This document shows, one piece after another, positions 1-10,251 of a stretch of 49,104 nucleotides of DNA. The notes under the pieces were generated by a model that searched no databases, was not told the DNA's origin, and saw only the letters and a program-made list of their open reading frames with translations. A program made the translations under genes and the position numbers. Where the stretch lies: positions 1 to 49,104 of the forward strand of contig CALBIN010000027.1 of the NCBI GenBank assembly GCA_937893275.1, written 5' to 3'. Origin of the DNA: an uncultured Opitutia bacterium. Lineage in GTDB: Bacteria > Verrucomicrobiota > Verrucomicrobiia > Opitutales > Seribacteraceae. The stretch's first letter is position 1. Each line of letters begins with the position of its first letter.

Positions 1-246
1 CCACAGGAAGTGATCGATATCGTGAGAGATGGTATCAACGAAAAAGACATTTGCGATCGGCTCGAAGCCTTGCTGCCGCATGAACTGCAAGCTCACAAGT
101 GGAACCGCAAGGTTGTGCAGATGGGCATGAGCTCCATGGCAAAAGAGAAGTTGGAAGAGGTTAAGGTCGACATGGGAGCGGCAGACCGCGATGACCTGAT
201 CTCTTTCGCTGATGTGATCGAATACGACGAAGGCAGGATAGATTAG
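1..246 (+). CDS. C-terminal fragment of an unidentified protein
   Basis: The reading frame is open from the first base (it begins Pro-Gln-Glu-Val) and stops with TAG at 244-246, so about 81 C-terminal residues are visible and the 5' end lies outside the window. A GTG at position 10 is in frame but is probably internal. The fragment is charged and soluble, with no membrane segment, signal or metal motif, and ends in an acidic tail (EYDEGRID). It converges on the PP2C phosphatase gene with about 13 bases between the stops. I do not recognise the family and assign no function. That it is coding at all rests on the clean open frame and its natural, non-shadow amino acid composition. Confidence 0.55.
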   Translation, partial: PQEVIDIVRDGINEKDICDRLEALLPHELQAHKWNRKVVQMGMSSMAKEKLEEVKVDMGAADRDDLISFADVIEYDEGRID

Positions 247-259
247 CCGCTAGTAAGAT

Positions 260-1708
260 CTAAAGTTTCCGAGCCGTGATGATGGTGACGTCGTCACGAT
301 CATTGGACTGGTCCGCAAATTTCTCCAACTCGCCAAGTAGCTCCTCGTTAAACGAATTGGCAGTTCCTCCTCCGAACTTCTCAAGTTTCGCAATGAGGCG
401 GGCAAGAGAGTATTCCTCATTATGTCGGTTGGTGGTTTCCGTAACACCATCGGTAAAAAGCACCAGTGCATCGCCTTGCCCAAAAGAGCAGGTTTGCTCA
501 CTGACGATTTCCTCGAAAAGCTCGTTAGGAACCATTCCGATGGCCATTCCTTCACCCCGCAAAGTTTCGACATTCGCATTGCTCCCCGCAGAGGCTCGAA
601 GCAATAAACCCGGTTCATGCCCGGCCCGAGAATAGGTAAGGGTATTCTTGTCGGTATCAACAATGCCAAGAAAAAGCGTGATGAACATATCGTGCCTCAT
701 TCGTTCATTCAGATCCCGATTCAATTTCACCAATACTTCTGAAGGGGAATGGGCACGCTTGACGAGATGGCGCAGGTTAGTTTGACAAATGGCCATGAGC
801 AAGGAAGCGGGCACACCTTTGCCCGACACATCCGCTATCGCGATAGCGTATCGAGATCGACCGATTTTGTGAAAATCATAAAAGTCGCCACCGACTTGAG
901 CAGAAGGAATGTAGCGGGCGTCCACATCCAAATCCTTGGACGCAGGAAAGTTTTCCGTAAGAAAAAGAGCCTGAACGTTTCGAGCAAGAGAAAGATCCAT
1001 TTCGAGCCGATTTTTATCTATTCGGAGATTCATGACGTCAGAATTACGCACCGCCAGCGAGGCTTGTTCGGCAAGCGAATTGACAAGTGAAAAGTCGGTT
1101 TCCGAGAAGGGAAGCCCACTTGCGGGGTTGGCCACAACGAGTACGCCGATCAATTGATCATTGAACTGCATCGGAGAAAACATAATGGATCTCACAGCAA
1201 GGGCGGGGTCGGCATGGCGGGGAACCCGCGGGTCGTTGACAGCGTCCTGAATGATAACTGGCTTGCCGGTACGGGCGACCTCTCCAACAACGCCCTCTCC
1301 TGATTCCAGAATTTCCGAACGTAGAATTTTCTCTAAGAAGCGGGCTCGGGTAGAGGTGGATTCGTCATCGAGTCGAATCTGTCGTCGTTGGGGAGGAAAT
1401 AGCCCTTCCACAGCCGCACCTCGCAATTTACCATGTTCTACACACTCGTAAACGCAAGCACTCATGGCTCCGGTGCTTTGGACCGCAGTATGGGCAATTC
1501 TGCGAAACAGTTCGCCACGTTCTACACCCTCGCCAATCGCGGTAACGAGGTTGTGCATGAAGTTGTCGACACTTTTCTTCTCCTGCTCGATGAGTTGTTT
1601 TTCCTCGTCGAGTTCAATATTCTCTCTCTTGGCTTTCGATAAGAGAGGCCAAATTAAAGCGGTGCCAACCAACACGCCACACGCAAAAAGAAGGGCTTCA
1701 GTGAGCAT
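260..1708 (-). CDS. GAF domain-containing PP2C/SpoIIE-type serine phosphatase (RsbU-like)
   Basis: Predicted Mn/Mg-dependent protein serine/threonine phosphatase that would dephosphorylate a STAS anti-anti-sigma factor. A hydrophobic N-terminal segment (about residues 2-23) suggests a membrane anchor. A short coiled coil follows, then a GAF sensor domain (about 55-220) and a C-terminal PP2C_2 domain. The metal-site and core motifs GGDFYDF, ADVSGKGVPASL, AGHEPG, FTDGVTE and the terminal DDVTIITAR are all present. An in-frame GTG at 1741 would add 11 residues but has poor spacing. The ATG at 1708 is preferred because it overlaps the end of the upstream STAS gene by about 11 bases, which suggests translational coupling. 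The adjacent STAS gene is the obvious substrate. No anti-sigma kinase (RsbW type) is visible here. Confidence 0.88.
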   Translation of the reverse strand: MLTEALLFACGVLVGTALIWPLLSKAKRENIELDEEKQLIEQEKKSVDNFMHNLVTAIGEGVERGELFRRIAHTAVQSTGAMSACVYECVEHGKLRGAAVEGLFPPQRRQIRLDDESTSTRARFLEKILRSEILESGEGVVGEVARTGKPVIIQDAVNDPRVPRHADPALAVRSIMFSPMQFNDQLIGVLVVANPASGLPFSETDFSLVNSLAEQASLAVRNSDVMNLRIDKNRLEMDLSLARNVQALFLTENFPASKDLDVDARYIPSAQVGGDFYDFHKIGRSRYAIAIADVSGKGVPASLLMAICQTNLRHLVKRAHSPSEVLVKLNRDLNERMRHDMFITLFLGIVDTDKNTLTYSRAGHEPGLLLRASAGSNANVETLRGEGMAIGMVPNELFEEIVSEQTCSFGQGDALVLFTDGVTETTNRHNEEYSLARLIAKLEKFGGGTANSFNEELLGELEKFADQSNDRDDVTIITARKL

Positions 1709-2222
1709 TGCTTGCGGTTCGGGCAGAATCACCGTTCGCACCCTCGTCCATTCGTTGCTCGAGAAAAGAAACTACGTCATGGAATTTCCTCACATTGCTT
1801 TCGTTCAATTCCATCAATCGTTTGTGGGCTTCGCACACCTCGCGAGCGGAAATTGCTTCATCATCGGATCCGTTGCCGACAGCTTCAAGCTGATCGAGAT
1901 CTGTAATTTCCAATTTGGGGCGTACGTGAGCGATACGATGAATCCCAAGATTTTCCACCGTTTCTAGATTTCGTTCTCCAAGGCTCAGCAGCGTCATTGA
2001 ACCTTCCTCTCCCTCACTGCGAACAGCAAGCGCCACGCCAACCAATATACCTAAGAAAGTACTATCCAAACCCGAACAATCCGCGAAATCCAAAACATAA
2101 TTTCGGTGTCCCTCCTCCATCATCCCTCGCAGAAAGCGACGAAAGGGATCACAATTCAAATAAGAAGCTCGTCCGCTCACCTTGACGAAGGCATAGCCCG
2201 TATGGGTGCAGACCTGGTACAT
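1698..2222 (-). CDS. STAS-domain anti-sigma factor antagonist
   Basis: A STAS domain (about residues 1-105) with the expected core: a strand ending in VLDFADCSGLDSTFLGILVG, whose DSTFLG Ser/Thr is the position normally phosphorylated by an anti-sigma kinase. After it comes a roughly 70-residue charged, probably helical tail that is not part of a minimal STAS protein. An ATG at 2243 would add seven residues, but the ATG at 2222 is preceded by a purine-rich AAGGAAG at good spacing. The 3' end overlaps the start of the GAF-PP2C phosphatase gene, so the pair forms a partner-switching module. The phosphatase would activate this protein, which would then bind an anti-sigma factor encoded elsewhere. 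The target pathway cannot be read from the sequence. Confidence 0.85.
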   Translation of the reverse strand: MYQVCTHTGYAFVKVSGRASYLNCDPFRRFLRGMMEEGHRNYVLDFADCSGLDSTFLGILVGVALAVRSEGEEGSMTLLSLGERNLETVENLGIHRIAHVRPKLEITDLDQLEAVGNGSDDEAISAREVCEAHKRLMELNESNVRKFHDVVSFLEQRMDEGANGDSARTASNAH

Positions 2223-2267
2223 TGGCTTTCTTCCTTCGCCCATTTTGCAAAACCAGTCTTCTCGTAT

Positions 2268-4979
2268 TTATGTTGATTCGCTTATGAGCTTACGGAGGAC
2301 ATATGGCAATATGCCGCCATGGCGGTAGTATTGCACTTCAATTCCGGTATCCACCCTAACGCGAACTTTTACACTGGATTCAGCTCCATCGGATTTACGA
2401 ATCACTAAGTCGAATTCTTCCCCGGGGACCAAATCATCTCCAAGTTTAGGAAGAGAAAAGGTTTCGGTTCCGTCAATGCCAAGAGTTTCCGCATCCTCGC
2501 CACCTGAAAATTCCAAGGGAAGAACACCCATCCCAATGAGATTGCTACGATGAATACGCTCAAAGCTCTTGGCAACGACTGCCTTTACGCCGAGCAGAGC
2601 AGTACCTTTTGCGGCCCAATCACGGGAGCTACCCATTCCATAGTCGCTTCCGCCAAATACAATGAGCGATTCGCCTCTTTCCTTGTAGTGCTGCGAAGCA
2701 TCGTGAATGGGGAGGATCTCGCCATCGGGTTGTAATTTCGTATATCCACCTTCCTTGCCATCTGCCATTAGATTCTTGATGCGGACATTCGCAAAAGTAC
2801 CTCGAGTCATAATGCGATCATTGCCTCGCCGAGACCCGAAAGAGTTGAAATCACTCTGGTTCACTCCCTTTTCCTGCAGGAAGTTACTTGCGGGACCGTC
2901 TAGGGGGATGGCCCCAGCCGGCGAAATATGGTCGGTAGTTACGGAATCGCCGAGCAAAGCCAGCGTCCTCATATCGGCAAGAGGTTCGATGGGCGAAATA
3001 TCGAGGCCAAATGTCTCGAAAAAAGGCGGATTCTGAATGTAAGTGCTTTTTTCATCCCACGCAAATAAGGATCCCGCCGGAGATTTAATTTGGTTCCATT
3101 CGGGATTGGCGTCGTCTATGGAACCGTATCTCTCCGTGAACATAGTTGGCTTGAGTCCAACAGAAACACAGGCATCGACTTCCTCTGTGGAGGGCCAAAG
3201 ATCGCGAAGATATACAGGATTACCGCTCGAATCCGATCCCAAGGAATCTTCATCGAGATTCACGTCCACCGTTCCCGCCAATGCGTAAGCTACAACCAGT
3301 GGTGGGGACATAAGAAAGTTTGCTTTAATCGCACTGTGGACTCGAGCCTCAAAGTTTCGGTTACCGGAAAGTACACTTGCCGCGACCAGATTGCCTTGAT
3401 CAATTGCAGCTTTAATTTCGGGTGCGAGGGGGCCACTATTACCTATACAAGTGGTGCATCCATAACCCACTAGATGAAAACCTAGCTCGTCAAAATATCG
3501 CTGTAATCCCGTTTCGACCAAGTAGTCGGTCACCACACGGGATCCCGGAGCCAAACTAGTCTTGACCGAAGACTTTATTTTAAGTCCACGCTCAACGGCC
3601 TTCTTCGCGAGCAACCCAGCCGCTATCATTACACTTGGATTACTTGTATTTGTACAACTCGTGATCGCGGCAATCAGAACAGAACCATGACCAATTTCAT
3701 GCCCGGACCCATCGGCCCCGACCAGAACCGTGTCCTTAAGATTGTCCAAAGGCACGCCGAAACCATCTTCAGCTAGAGGTCCTTTCAACAGGGAATGAAA
3801 GCTGTCTTTAAGAGAATGAAGATCGATACGGTCTTGAGGTCGTTTAGGACCGGCGACGGCAGGAGAAATCGACGCTAGGTCCAAACCAAGATTTTTAGAA
3901 TACAATAGCTCGCCCGCTTTGGGTATACCAAATAGCCCTTGTGCCTGGAGATAGGATTTCACAAGGTTGATCTCATCCTCCGTACGCCCCGTAATGCGCA
4001 GATAATCGAGCGTTGCATCATCGACAGGGAAAAAACCCATCGTAGCCCCATACTCAGGTGCCATGTTTGCAATTGTTGCACGATCTGCAAGCGAAAGCGC
4101 TTCAGCTCCGTTGCCGTAGAATTCGACAAATTTCCCGACTACTTTCTCCGCCCGAAGCATTTGAGTAATACGTAAAGTCAAATCGGTTGCGGTAACTCCA
4201 TCACGCAACGACCCTTCGAGATTTACGCCTATCACCTCGGGTGTCTGAAAATAAACGGGTTGACCCAGCATTCCCGCTTCCGCCTCAATGCCTCCGACGC
4301 CCCATCCGACAACCCCGAGACCATTTATCATTGTGGTATGGGAATCTGTCCCGACCAAGGAATCAGGATAGAACAGACGTTGACCATCCACCTGTTTATC
4401 AAAGACAACCTTGGCCAGATATTCGAGATTTACTTGGTGAACAATACCTATGGCAGGTGGAACTACGGTGAAGGTGTCAAAGGCTTGCCGTCCCCACTTG
4501 AGAAATTCATAACGCTCGCGATTTCGTTGGAATTCCAGCTGAATATTACGACTAAAAGAATCGGTAGTTCCCGATTTATCAACCTGAACCGAATGATCGA
4601 CAACTAGGTCAACGGGAACCAATGGTTCTATCAGTGAAGGATCAGAACCAAGTTTTGCCACGGCGTCTCTCATTGCGGCAAGATCGACAAGAAGAGGAAC
4701 TCCCGTAAAATCCTGAAGCAAGACACGCGATACCACAAAGGGAATTTCACGATCGGATGGTTCCGAAGCGTTCCAGTTTGCCAAAGCTCGAACATCTTCT
4801 TGGGTAACAGTCTCGCCATCGCAATTTCTCAGTAGGGATTCCAACACCACCCGAATGCTAACAGGAAGTCGACTCACGACTCCCACTCCGAGTTCCTCTA
4901 AAGCTGGAAGTGAATAGTAACTACCTAAATCTTCCTGCAGACTTAGTGTTCTCAATATTCCAAAGGCATCTTGAATCAT
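2268..4979 (-). CDS. acnA: Aconitate hydratase, AcnA/IRP1 type
   Basis: Cytoplasmic [4Fe-4S] enzyme of the TCA cycle that isomerises citrate to isocitrate via cis-aconitate. The 903 residues match the usual AcnA length (about 890-900). The three cluster cysteines are in the right places: SCTN near residue 442, and C-T-T-C near 508 and 511, a spacing matching bacterial AcnA. The substrate-binding loops DSHTTMI and the C-terminal swivel domain ([16 protein letters not shown]) are present. The ATG at 4979 is the first Met and aligns with family N-termini (FGILRTLSL, then [11 protein letters not shown]). It lies 47 bases downstream of the peroxiredoxin stop and 45 bases before the STAS gene on the same strand. 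Citrate synthase (43035-44321) is in the same window but not linked. Confidence 0.97.
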   Translation of the reverse strand: MIQDAFGILRTLSLQEDLGSYYSLPALEELGVGVVSRLPVSIRVVLESLLRNCDGETVTQEDVRALANWNASEPSDREIPFVVSRVLLQDFTGVPLLVDLAAMRDAVAKLGSDPSLIEPLVPVDLVVDHSVQVDKSGTTDSFSRNIQLEFQRNRERYEFLKWGRQAFDTFTVVPPAIGIVHQVNLEYLAKVVFDKQVDGQRLFYPDSLVGTDSHTTMINGLGVVGWGVGGIEAEAGMLGQPVYFQTPEVIGVNLEGSLRDGVTATDLTLRITQMLRAEKVVGKFVEFYGNGAEALSLADRATIANMAPEYGATMGFFPVDDATLDYLRITGRTEDEINLVKSYLQAQGLFGIPKAGELLYSKNLGLDLASISPAVAGPKRPQDRIDLHSLKDSFHSLLKGPLAEDGFGVPLDNLKDTVLVGADGSGHEIGHGSVLIAAITSCTNTSNPSVMIAAGLLAKKAVERGLKIKSSVKTSLAPGSRVVTDYLVETGLQRYFDELGFHLVGYGCTTCIGNSGPLAPEIKAAIDQGNLVAASVLSGNRNFEARVHSAIKANFLMSPPLVVAYALAGTVDVNLDEDSLGSDSSGNPVYLRDLWPSTEEVDACVSVGLKPTMFTERYGSIDDANPEWNQIKSPAGSLFAWDEKSTYIQNPPFFETFGLDISPIEPLADMRTLALLGDSVTTDHISPAGAIPLDGPASNFLQEKGVNQSDFNSFGSRRGNDRIMTRGTFANVRIKNLMADGKEGGYTKLQPDGEILPIHDASQHYKERGESLIVFGGSDYGMGSSRDWAAKGTALLGVKAVVAKSFERIHRSNLIGMGVLPLEFSGGEDAETLGIDGTETFSLPKLGDDLVPGEEFDLVIRKSDGAESSVKVRVRVDTGIEVQYYRHGGILPYVLRKLISEST

Positions 4980-5026
4980 ATGTTTTGAAAGTTACGATTA
5001 TTGAGAAAGTTATGATGCTGAATGAT

Positions 5027-5506
5027 TCAGCCAAGCTGTGACAAGCAATCTTTAATAGATTGAAATTCAGGCAGTTGCTTAGGGTCATCGGATGACCACG
5101 AATAAGAGATCTCGCCACTCGTGTTAACTATAAATGCAGAACGCTTGGAAACGCCTTTGAAGCCAATGAAGTCTTCATAAAGCACATCGTAAGCCTTCGA
5201 AACTTCCTTGTTGAAGTCACTCAACAATGGGAAATTAAGGCCTTCCTTATTAGCCATCGCCTCTTGGGCGAAAGGGCTATCGACACTTATTCCATAAACG
5301 GATGCGTTAAGTTCACTAAAAGCAGACAAATCGTCCCGCACCGAACAAGCCTCCTCCATGCAAACACTAGTGAAAGCAAATGGAAAAAACAAAAGTACCG
5401 AATTTTTGTCACCATAATTACCACTCAAAGTCACGTCCAAGAGACCGTCAGAAGTTTTCGATTTGAGAATGAAATCCGGAGCCGTTGAACCAACACTTAA
5501 AGGCAT
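5027..5506 (-). CDS. Peroxiredoxin (AhpC/TSA family, AhpE/Bcp-like)
   Basis: Thiol peroxidase reducing hydrogen peroxide and organic hydroperoxides. The 159 residues form a single thioredoxin-fold domain. The active-site signature PFAFTSVC puts the peroxidatic cysteine at residue 49, with the conserved Pro/Thr preceding it. Another cysteine at 54 (MEEAC) could act as resolving residue, and one more lies near the C-terminus. The later ISVDSPFAQ segment and a conserved Arg in KRSAFIV match the AhpE-like branch. There is no signal peptide, so it should be cytoplasmic. It is the first gene of a leftward run into acnA, a sensible pairing because aconitase clusters are oxidant-sensitive. A perfect inverted repeat lies about 28 bases upstream of its start (5534-5550). 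Confidence 0.9.
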   Translation of the reverse strand: MPLSVGSTAPDFILKSKTSDGLLDVTLSGNYGDKNSVLLFFPFAFTSVCMEEACSVRDDLSAFSELNASVYGISVDSPFAQEAMANKEGLNFPLLSDFNKEVSKAYDVLYEDFIGFKGVSKRSAFIVNTSGEISYSWSSDDPKQLPEFQSIKDCLSQLG

Positions 5507-5533
5507 AATAATAGTGGTTAGATATAAGAAAAT

Positions 5534-5550
5534 ATTTTGTTAGACAAAAT
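5534..5550. promoter_or_regulatory. Inverted repeat in the peroxiredoxin/tyrS divergent gap
   Basis: A perfect 7-base inverted repeat with a 3-base spacer (ATTTTGT, TAG, ACAAAAT) lies in the 174-base gap between the leftward peroxiredoxin gene and rightward tyrS, about 28 bases before the peroxiredoxin ATG. The size suits a dimeric regulator's operator, but I cannot match it to a known box (it is not a clear Fur or PerR site). The rest of the gap is AT-rich without another structure that I can defend. Confidence 0.3.
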
Positions 5551-5680
5551 TAGGGCAAAAAGACTAGGTAGCAATCGAGGCATGGAAGGCAAGCGCAATG
5601 AGACTCAAGCTTATAGCTTTTCGTTTTTCTTTTGCACATCAGGGTATCGAAGTACATTTAAAGACGAGTTTCCTAATAAA

Positions 5681-6862
5681 ATGAACGCTATTGAAACATT
5701 ACTAACCAACGCAGAAGTAATCATTGGCCAAGAGGAACTTGAGAAACGAATTTCGGAAGGCAAGAGACTCAAGGTCAAGTTTGGCGTAGACCCAACCCGA
5801 CCAGATCTAACGCTCGGACACATGGTAGTCTTTGAAAAACTTCGGCAATTTCAAGAGATGGGGCATGAGGCAATTTTATTAATCGGGGATTACACCGCCC
5901 AAATCGGCGACCCCAGCGGACGGTCGGTTCTTCGACCAGTTCTTACCGCCAACGAAGTAGAAACTAACGCAAAGACTTATTTGGAGCAAGCATTTCGCAT
6001 CCTTGACGAATCCAATACCACCATTTGCCGAAACAGTGAATGGTTCAATAAAATGAGTTTCGGAGATTGCCTGAATTTAGCACGAAACATGACTGTCGCT
6101 CAAATGCTAGAAAGAGATGATTTTGCTAAAAGGCATAACAACCAGACACCTATTTCAATAGTGGAATTTTTGTACCCACTAGTGCAAGGATATGACTCGG
6201 TAGTGCTGCAGGCAGATATTGAACTCGGCGGTAGCGATCAACTTTTCAACATGCTCGTGGGTCGATCTCTACAAAAAGACGCGGGAAAACCCGAGCAGGC
6301 TGTGTTGACAATGCCTCTTTTGATAGGTCTCGACGGTTCGCGCAAGATGTCAAAAAGCTATGACAACTACATAGCGTTCAACGACAACTCGAAAGACATG
6401 TTTGGAAAAGTCATGTCCATTCCCGATGATGCAATGTGGGACTATTATCGCCTTCTTCTGCTGACTCAAGATTGCGATATAGAGAAACTTCGATCCGAGC
6501 ATCCTATGGAAGTGAAAAAAAACCTCGCAACACAAATCACAGCGAAATTTCACGGCAAAGAAGAAGCAGATAAAGAACTCGCTCAGTTTGAAAAAGTATT
6601 CTCAAAAGGAGAAACACCAGACGAAATGCCCATTTTCAATTGGACAGCACTCGCGCCAGATTCTGAAGAGTGTACCTTGGTTGACATAATTTCGGCCACT
6701 AATTTGTTCGAATCTAAAGGTGAAATTCGGCGACTAATTAAACAAGGTGCAGTAAAAATAAACGACCAGACACACACAAATGCCCAACAAATTCTAAAAA
6801 AGCCTGATTCTGCTATAATTTTGCGAGCTGGAAAAAGAAAGTATTTTCAAGTTTCTCCATAG
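5681..6862 (+). CDS. tyrS: Tyrosyl-tRNA synthetase
   Basis: Class I aminoacyl-tRNA synthetase charging tRNA-Tyr. The HIGH-like motif appears as TLGHM after FGVDPTRPDL, the tyrosine pocket includes QGYDSVVLQADIELGGSDQ, and the ATP loop is KMSKS (RKMSKSYDN). The C-terminus carries an S4-type RNA-binding domain (EIRRLIKQGAVKIND). The frame is open from an in-frame TTG at 5537, but those extra 48 residues are not family-like. The ATG at 5681 begins exactly where TyrRS homology begins (MNAIETLL) and gives 393 residues, typical of the TyrZ-like branch. It is a lone + strand gene, divergent from the peroxiredoxin and convergent with the tricorn-like protease gene. Confidence 0.95.
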   Translation: MNAIETLLTNAEVIIGQEELEKRISEGKRLKVKFGVDPTRPDLTLGHMVVFEKLRQFQEMGHEAILLIGDYTAQIGDPSGRSVLRPVLTANEVETNAKTYLEQAFRILDESNTTICRNSEWFNKMSFGDCLNLARNMTVAQMLERDDFAKRHNNQTPISIVEFLYPLVQGYDSVVLQADIELGGSDQLFNMLVGRSLQKDAGKPEQAVLTMPLLIGLDGSRKMSKSYDNYIAFNDNSKDMFGKVMSIPDDAMWDYYRLLLLTQDCDIEKLRSEHPMEVKKNLATQITAKFHGKEEADKELAQFEKVFSKGETPDEMPIFNWTALAPDSEECTLVDIISATNLFESKGEIRRLIKQGAVKINDQTHTNAQQILKKPDSAIILRAGKRKYFQVSP

Positions 6863-6929
6863 CCAAAAAGCAATGAAAGTTTGCTAGAGAGTGAAATTGT
6901 AAATTAGATAGTGGTAAAACCAATGCTAA

Positions 6930-9900
6930 TTAGTTTCCGATATTCAATTTGTTCTTTTTGGGTGATATTGATTTAATATCAAATGATTTGTGCCTCTTCA
7001 AATCCAGACAATCCTTAAGTAAAACCTCGACGGCTTTTGATAGTTGTCGGTCAATTTTATTAGGGATTTCCGCTGGCAGAGGCCAAATCTGAATGTCGGG
7101 GACAGCACCATTGCCTTCCATATCTCGACCGTCATCTAATTTGTACCAACCTCGGAAGGGTATAGACATTTTCCCAATATCCAAGAACTTTTCGTCCGTG
7201 TAAATCGAGATAACACTTCCAGCCGTACGAACTCCAATTAGCTTGCCTCTTTTAGTCGCTTTAATCGCGTGACAGAATATCTCACCATTACTGGCTGTGT
7301 TTTGGTTGCAAAGAACCACGATCGGCTTGTCCCAGTAAAAGTGATCAAGATAGCCTAGCGGATAACTTCTCTTTCCACCTCTTGGTATTGTAATTGCATG
7401 TAGAGGGCGAGAAAGCATTTTTAACATTCGGTCAGCAGTAAAACCTCCCGTATTGTTTCTGACATCGATAACCATTCCTTCCTTCCGATAACCAATAGAA
7501 AATAATTCCTCTTCAAATTGGAATAAATCATCCCAGTTCATTCGGTTTACATGTAAATAACCAAGTTTGCCATTACTCTCTTCGTTTACGATACGTTGGT
7601 TATCAGAAATCCACGATTCCTTTAACAGTTCTCTCGCTTTTGTAAAAGAAATCGGTTCCAAATGCACAAGCCTCTCATTACCTAAAGGGTCCTTCACCTT
7701 AAGGTCGGTCACTTCATTTAACCGGCGATTAAAGGCATGGCGTTTTGCAAGTGGTGAATCTAAATCTAATCCACCAATCGAAAGAATAACTTCATCCTCA
7801 TAAATCATAGAGTCAGGTTTACGTGCGGGTCCGTCATGTAAGACTGTTTTAACCTTCAGTCCCGAACCTTCAAATGACTTATCGAAAATCAATCCCAAAT
7901 GAACGGTCTGCCAGCGCCAACCATGGTCGGGTTTCCATTGTGGCCAAATTTTGTCGTTAAGCTCAAAAAACAAATGGGAAGCATTTAGTTCTCCTATTAG
8001 CAGGTTTACCAAGCGACCAAAACCATCTCGATCAATGCTAGCGGTAATATGACTCTCGTACTTTTTCAGCAGTTTGTCCCAATCTTTACCATTCATTTTT
8101 TTATCATAGAAAAAGTCCCGGAGGTTGCGCCAGATCATGCGATAACCTAAACGAAGGTATTGTTCTCTATCCGTATCTTGATATGCCTTAAAAGTGTATT
8201 TCGTCAGAACAGAACCTTTAGTCTTTGACGGGAGATTATCCACTAACCAGTGAATTTCGTTGCTTTCCCAATAGGGGTCCAACCCGATCGTCTTCGTTAA
8301 CAGTTTTGGAGCATTCAGTTCGTTGGGGAATTTGATCGTATAAATTCCTCGTACACCTCCAAGGTCACTAGTAAAAGCTAATTTATTTGAATCACGATGC
8401 CAAAAAGGGTTGCTCTCCTTTGAACCAGAAAGGTCAACTCGGCGGATGCGCTCATGTAAATCCTCGAAGTCAATTACAACTCGAGGAAGAACTTTAGGTT
8501 TTGACGCTATAACAATTGGAGGCAAGGGAAAGTCTTCGTTGTTTTTGATGGATGTCGAAGCGGCGGCACGGGAGGAAAGAAGTTTTTTCTTAGCTTCCTC
8601 CAACTTAGAGAGGCGTTCGCTTTTCCCCTCATCGTCGGGAATAAGGTAAACATAATGTAAATCAAAATCGTCATTTCGACCTCGTTTTCCGACAAAGGAT
8701 ATCAGGCGACCATCAGCAGACCACCTCGGTGATCCGTCCCATTTCGGATGACGAGACAGATTGAACGGGGGTTCTTCCCCCTTAACGGAAACAACCCAAA
8801 CATCCCAGTTGTCTTCGCTGTCCTTAGACTGTACAACCAACCAACGACCGTCAGGAGACCAATCATAACCGGGAAAAACGGTAGATGGCAGAAGTAATCG
8901 AGGAGAATATTTGTCCGTAGCAGTTACAATCAAGTCGCCTGTATCTCGACAAAATGCTAAACTTTTCCCATCAGGACTTAATGATAATCGGTTTTTATTC
9001 GTTCTGTCTTTGGGTGAAGAAAATTGACTTAGCGTAAATTTATCATTCTCAAACCAAAATGCATCTTGATTTTTCCTTACGGCTTTCCAAATCTCAGTAC
9101 GATTTCCGAAGTCGCGAAGGAACCAAATTTCTTTATTTTTAGGGCCGAACACTACTTCGGTTTCGTGTGATCTTGTTTCTCCACATACTAGTCTGGGTTC
9201 TCGCAACAAAGTATCCATGACCCATACATCTCCACCGGCAGTAAAGGCGACTTCTAAAAAATCGTCAGTCCAGCCAAGACCTTGACGAGCATCGTTATTC
9301 CATGCGGCATCGTACCATCTACGCCTTGAAGGATCAAGTAATCCGTCCTGCCTTCGCCATAAATTAATTTTTAATGGTTCTTTTCCGCTATTTGGATAGT
9401 ACTTGTAGAAGTCGAACCCTTTTCTAAATATAATGGTCTCGCCATCTCTAGAAATAGACGGCATAATAACTGAGTCGTTTTTAAAGAATGTTAGTTGATT
9501 TGCACTTGATGTCGAAAAATCTTTTTCCCACAGATTAAAAGTACCATTTTTATCACAAACAAAATAAAACCCTAAACCATCAGGTTTCCAAAGCGGAGAT
9601 CTACAACCGTAATTTTCAAAACAAATTTGTTGAAATTCTTTCGAATCGCTATCATGAAGCCATATCTGCGAAGATCTAGATCCTCGATATCCCTTTCGAT
9701 AGAGCAAGTTTCCGCCCTCACGAATAAAAAGCGTTTTTGTCGAATTCGGCGAGATAGTGCCATGTCGGGCATAGGCATCAAAAAGAATTTCGTCATCGGC
9801 AGAGCCGTTAATATCAACACGCAGCAAACGAGTGGAATCAAAACCTAAATAATCCCTACGAACTTTAGTTAGAATGCCAGTACCATCAGGATACCATTCT

Positions 9901-10247
9901 AGTGGCGTATACCCTTCACTATGCTCAGTGAGTTTAGTAGGAACGCCACCTGTCATTGGAATTATATAAATGTTCCAGTACCCATCACGCTTACTGGTAA
10001 AAGCAATTTGCTTTCCGTTTGGAGACCAACAAGGCCAATTATCTTCAGCGGGATGAGAAGTTAGTTGTCTCGCATTACCTCCTTTGACAGGAGCAATCCA
10101 GATATCGCCGTGCCATACGAACCCAAACTGCTTACCATCTGGCGAAATAGTGGGAACCGCTGCCAATTCAATCCTCTCTCTTGGCATTACTTTAGCAGAT
10201 CCGCACAATACTACAAAAATTGTACTAATAAATAAACAGACTCTCAT
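6930..10247 (-). CDS. Tricorn-like protease: beta-propellers, PDZ and S41 peptidase
   Basis: Predicted exported serine protease of 1105 residues. A hydrophobic signal peptide (about 1-18) is followed by two blocks of TolB/WD-like propeller repeats ([47 protein letters not shown]). Then come the C1 helical core, a PDZ-like segment and a C-terminal S41 catalytic domain. Tricorn active-site equivalents are visible: His in ELNASHLFF, the nucleophile Ser near residue 986 in NTASNGEIF, and Glu in [11 protein letters not shown]. The oxyanion-region Asp that follows the serine in archaeal tricorn is Asn here. Tricorn degrades oligopeptides; a signal peptide implies a periplasmic role. It starts 4 bases after the uvrA stop with no clear ribosome binding site, so it probably depends on uvrA transcription and translation. 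Confidence 0.88.
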   Translation of the reverse strand: MRVCLFISTIFVVLCGSAKVMPRERIELAAVPTISPDGKQFGFVWHGDIWIAPVKGGNARQLTSHPAEDNWPCWSPNGKQIAFTSKRDGYWNIYIIPMTGGVPTKLTEHSEGYTPLEWYPDGTGILTKVRRDYLGFDSTRLLRVDINGSADDEILFDAYARHGTISPNSTKTLFIREGGNLLYRKGYRGSRSSQIWLHDSDSKEFQQICFENYGCRSPLWKPDGLGFYFVCDKNGTFNLWEKDFSTSSANQLTFFKNDSVIMPSISRDGETIIFRKGFDFYKYYPNSGKEPLKINLWRRQDGLLDPSRRRWYDAAWNNDARQGLGWTDDFLEVAFTAGGDVWVMDTLLREPRLVCGETRSHETEVVFGPKNKEIWFLRDFGNRTEIWKAVRKNQDAFWFENDKFTLSQFSSPKDRTNKNRLSLSPDGKSLAFCRDTGDLIVTATDKYSPRLLLPSTVFPGYDWSPDGRWLVVQSKDSEDNWDVWVVSVKGEEPPFNLSRHPKWDGSPRWSADGRLISFVGKRGRNDDFDLHYVYLIPDDEGKSERLSKLEEAKKKLLSSRAAASTSIKNNEDFPLPPIVIASKPKVLPRVVIDFEDLHERIRRVDLSGSKESNPFWHRDSNKLAFTSDLGGVRGIYTIKFPNELNAPKLLTKTIGLDPYWESNEIHWLVDNLPSKTKGSVLTKYTFKAYQDTDREQYLRLGYRMIWRNLRDFFYDKKMNGKDWDKLLKKYESHITASIDRDGFGRLVNLLIGELNASHLFFELNDKIWPQWKPDHGWRWQTVHLGLIFDKSFEGSGLKVKTVLHDGPARKPDSMIYEDEVILSIGGLDLDSPLAKRHAFNRRLNEVTDLKVKDPLGNERLVHLEPISFTKARELLKESWISDNQRIVNEESNGKLGYLHVNRMNWDDLFQFEEELFSIGYRKEGMVIDVRNNTGGFTADRMLKMLSRPLHAITIPRGGKRSYPLGYLDHFYWDKPIVVLCNQNTASNGEIFCHAIKATKRGKLIGVRTAGSVISIYTDEKFLDIGKMSIPFRGWYKLDDGRDMEGNGAVPDIQIWPLPAEIPNKIDRQLSKAVEVLLKDCLDLKRHKSFDIKSISPKKNKLNIGN

Positions 10248-10251
10248 TATT

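Noticed and set aside
250-669. Alternate-frame protein opposite the PP2C gene and similar overlapping frames throughout the window
   Set aside because: These overlap strongly supported genes, have low-complexity or unnatural composition and no recognisable motifs, so they are shadow frames.
5537-5680. N-terminal extension of TyrRS
   Set aside because: The frame is open, but the extra residues do not resemble the family, and the ATG at 5681 coincides with the start of TyrRS homology.
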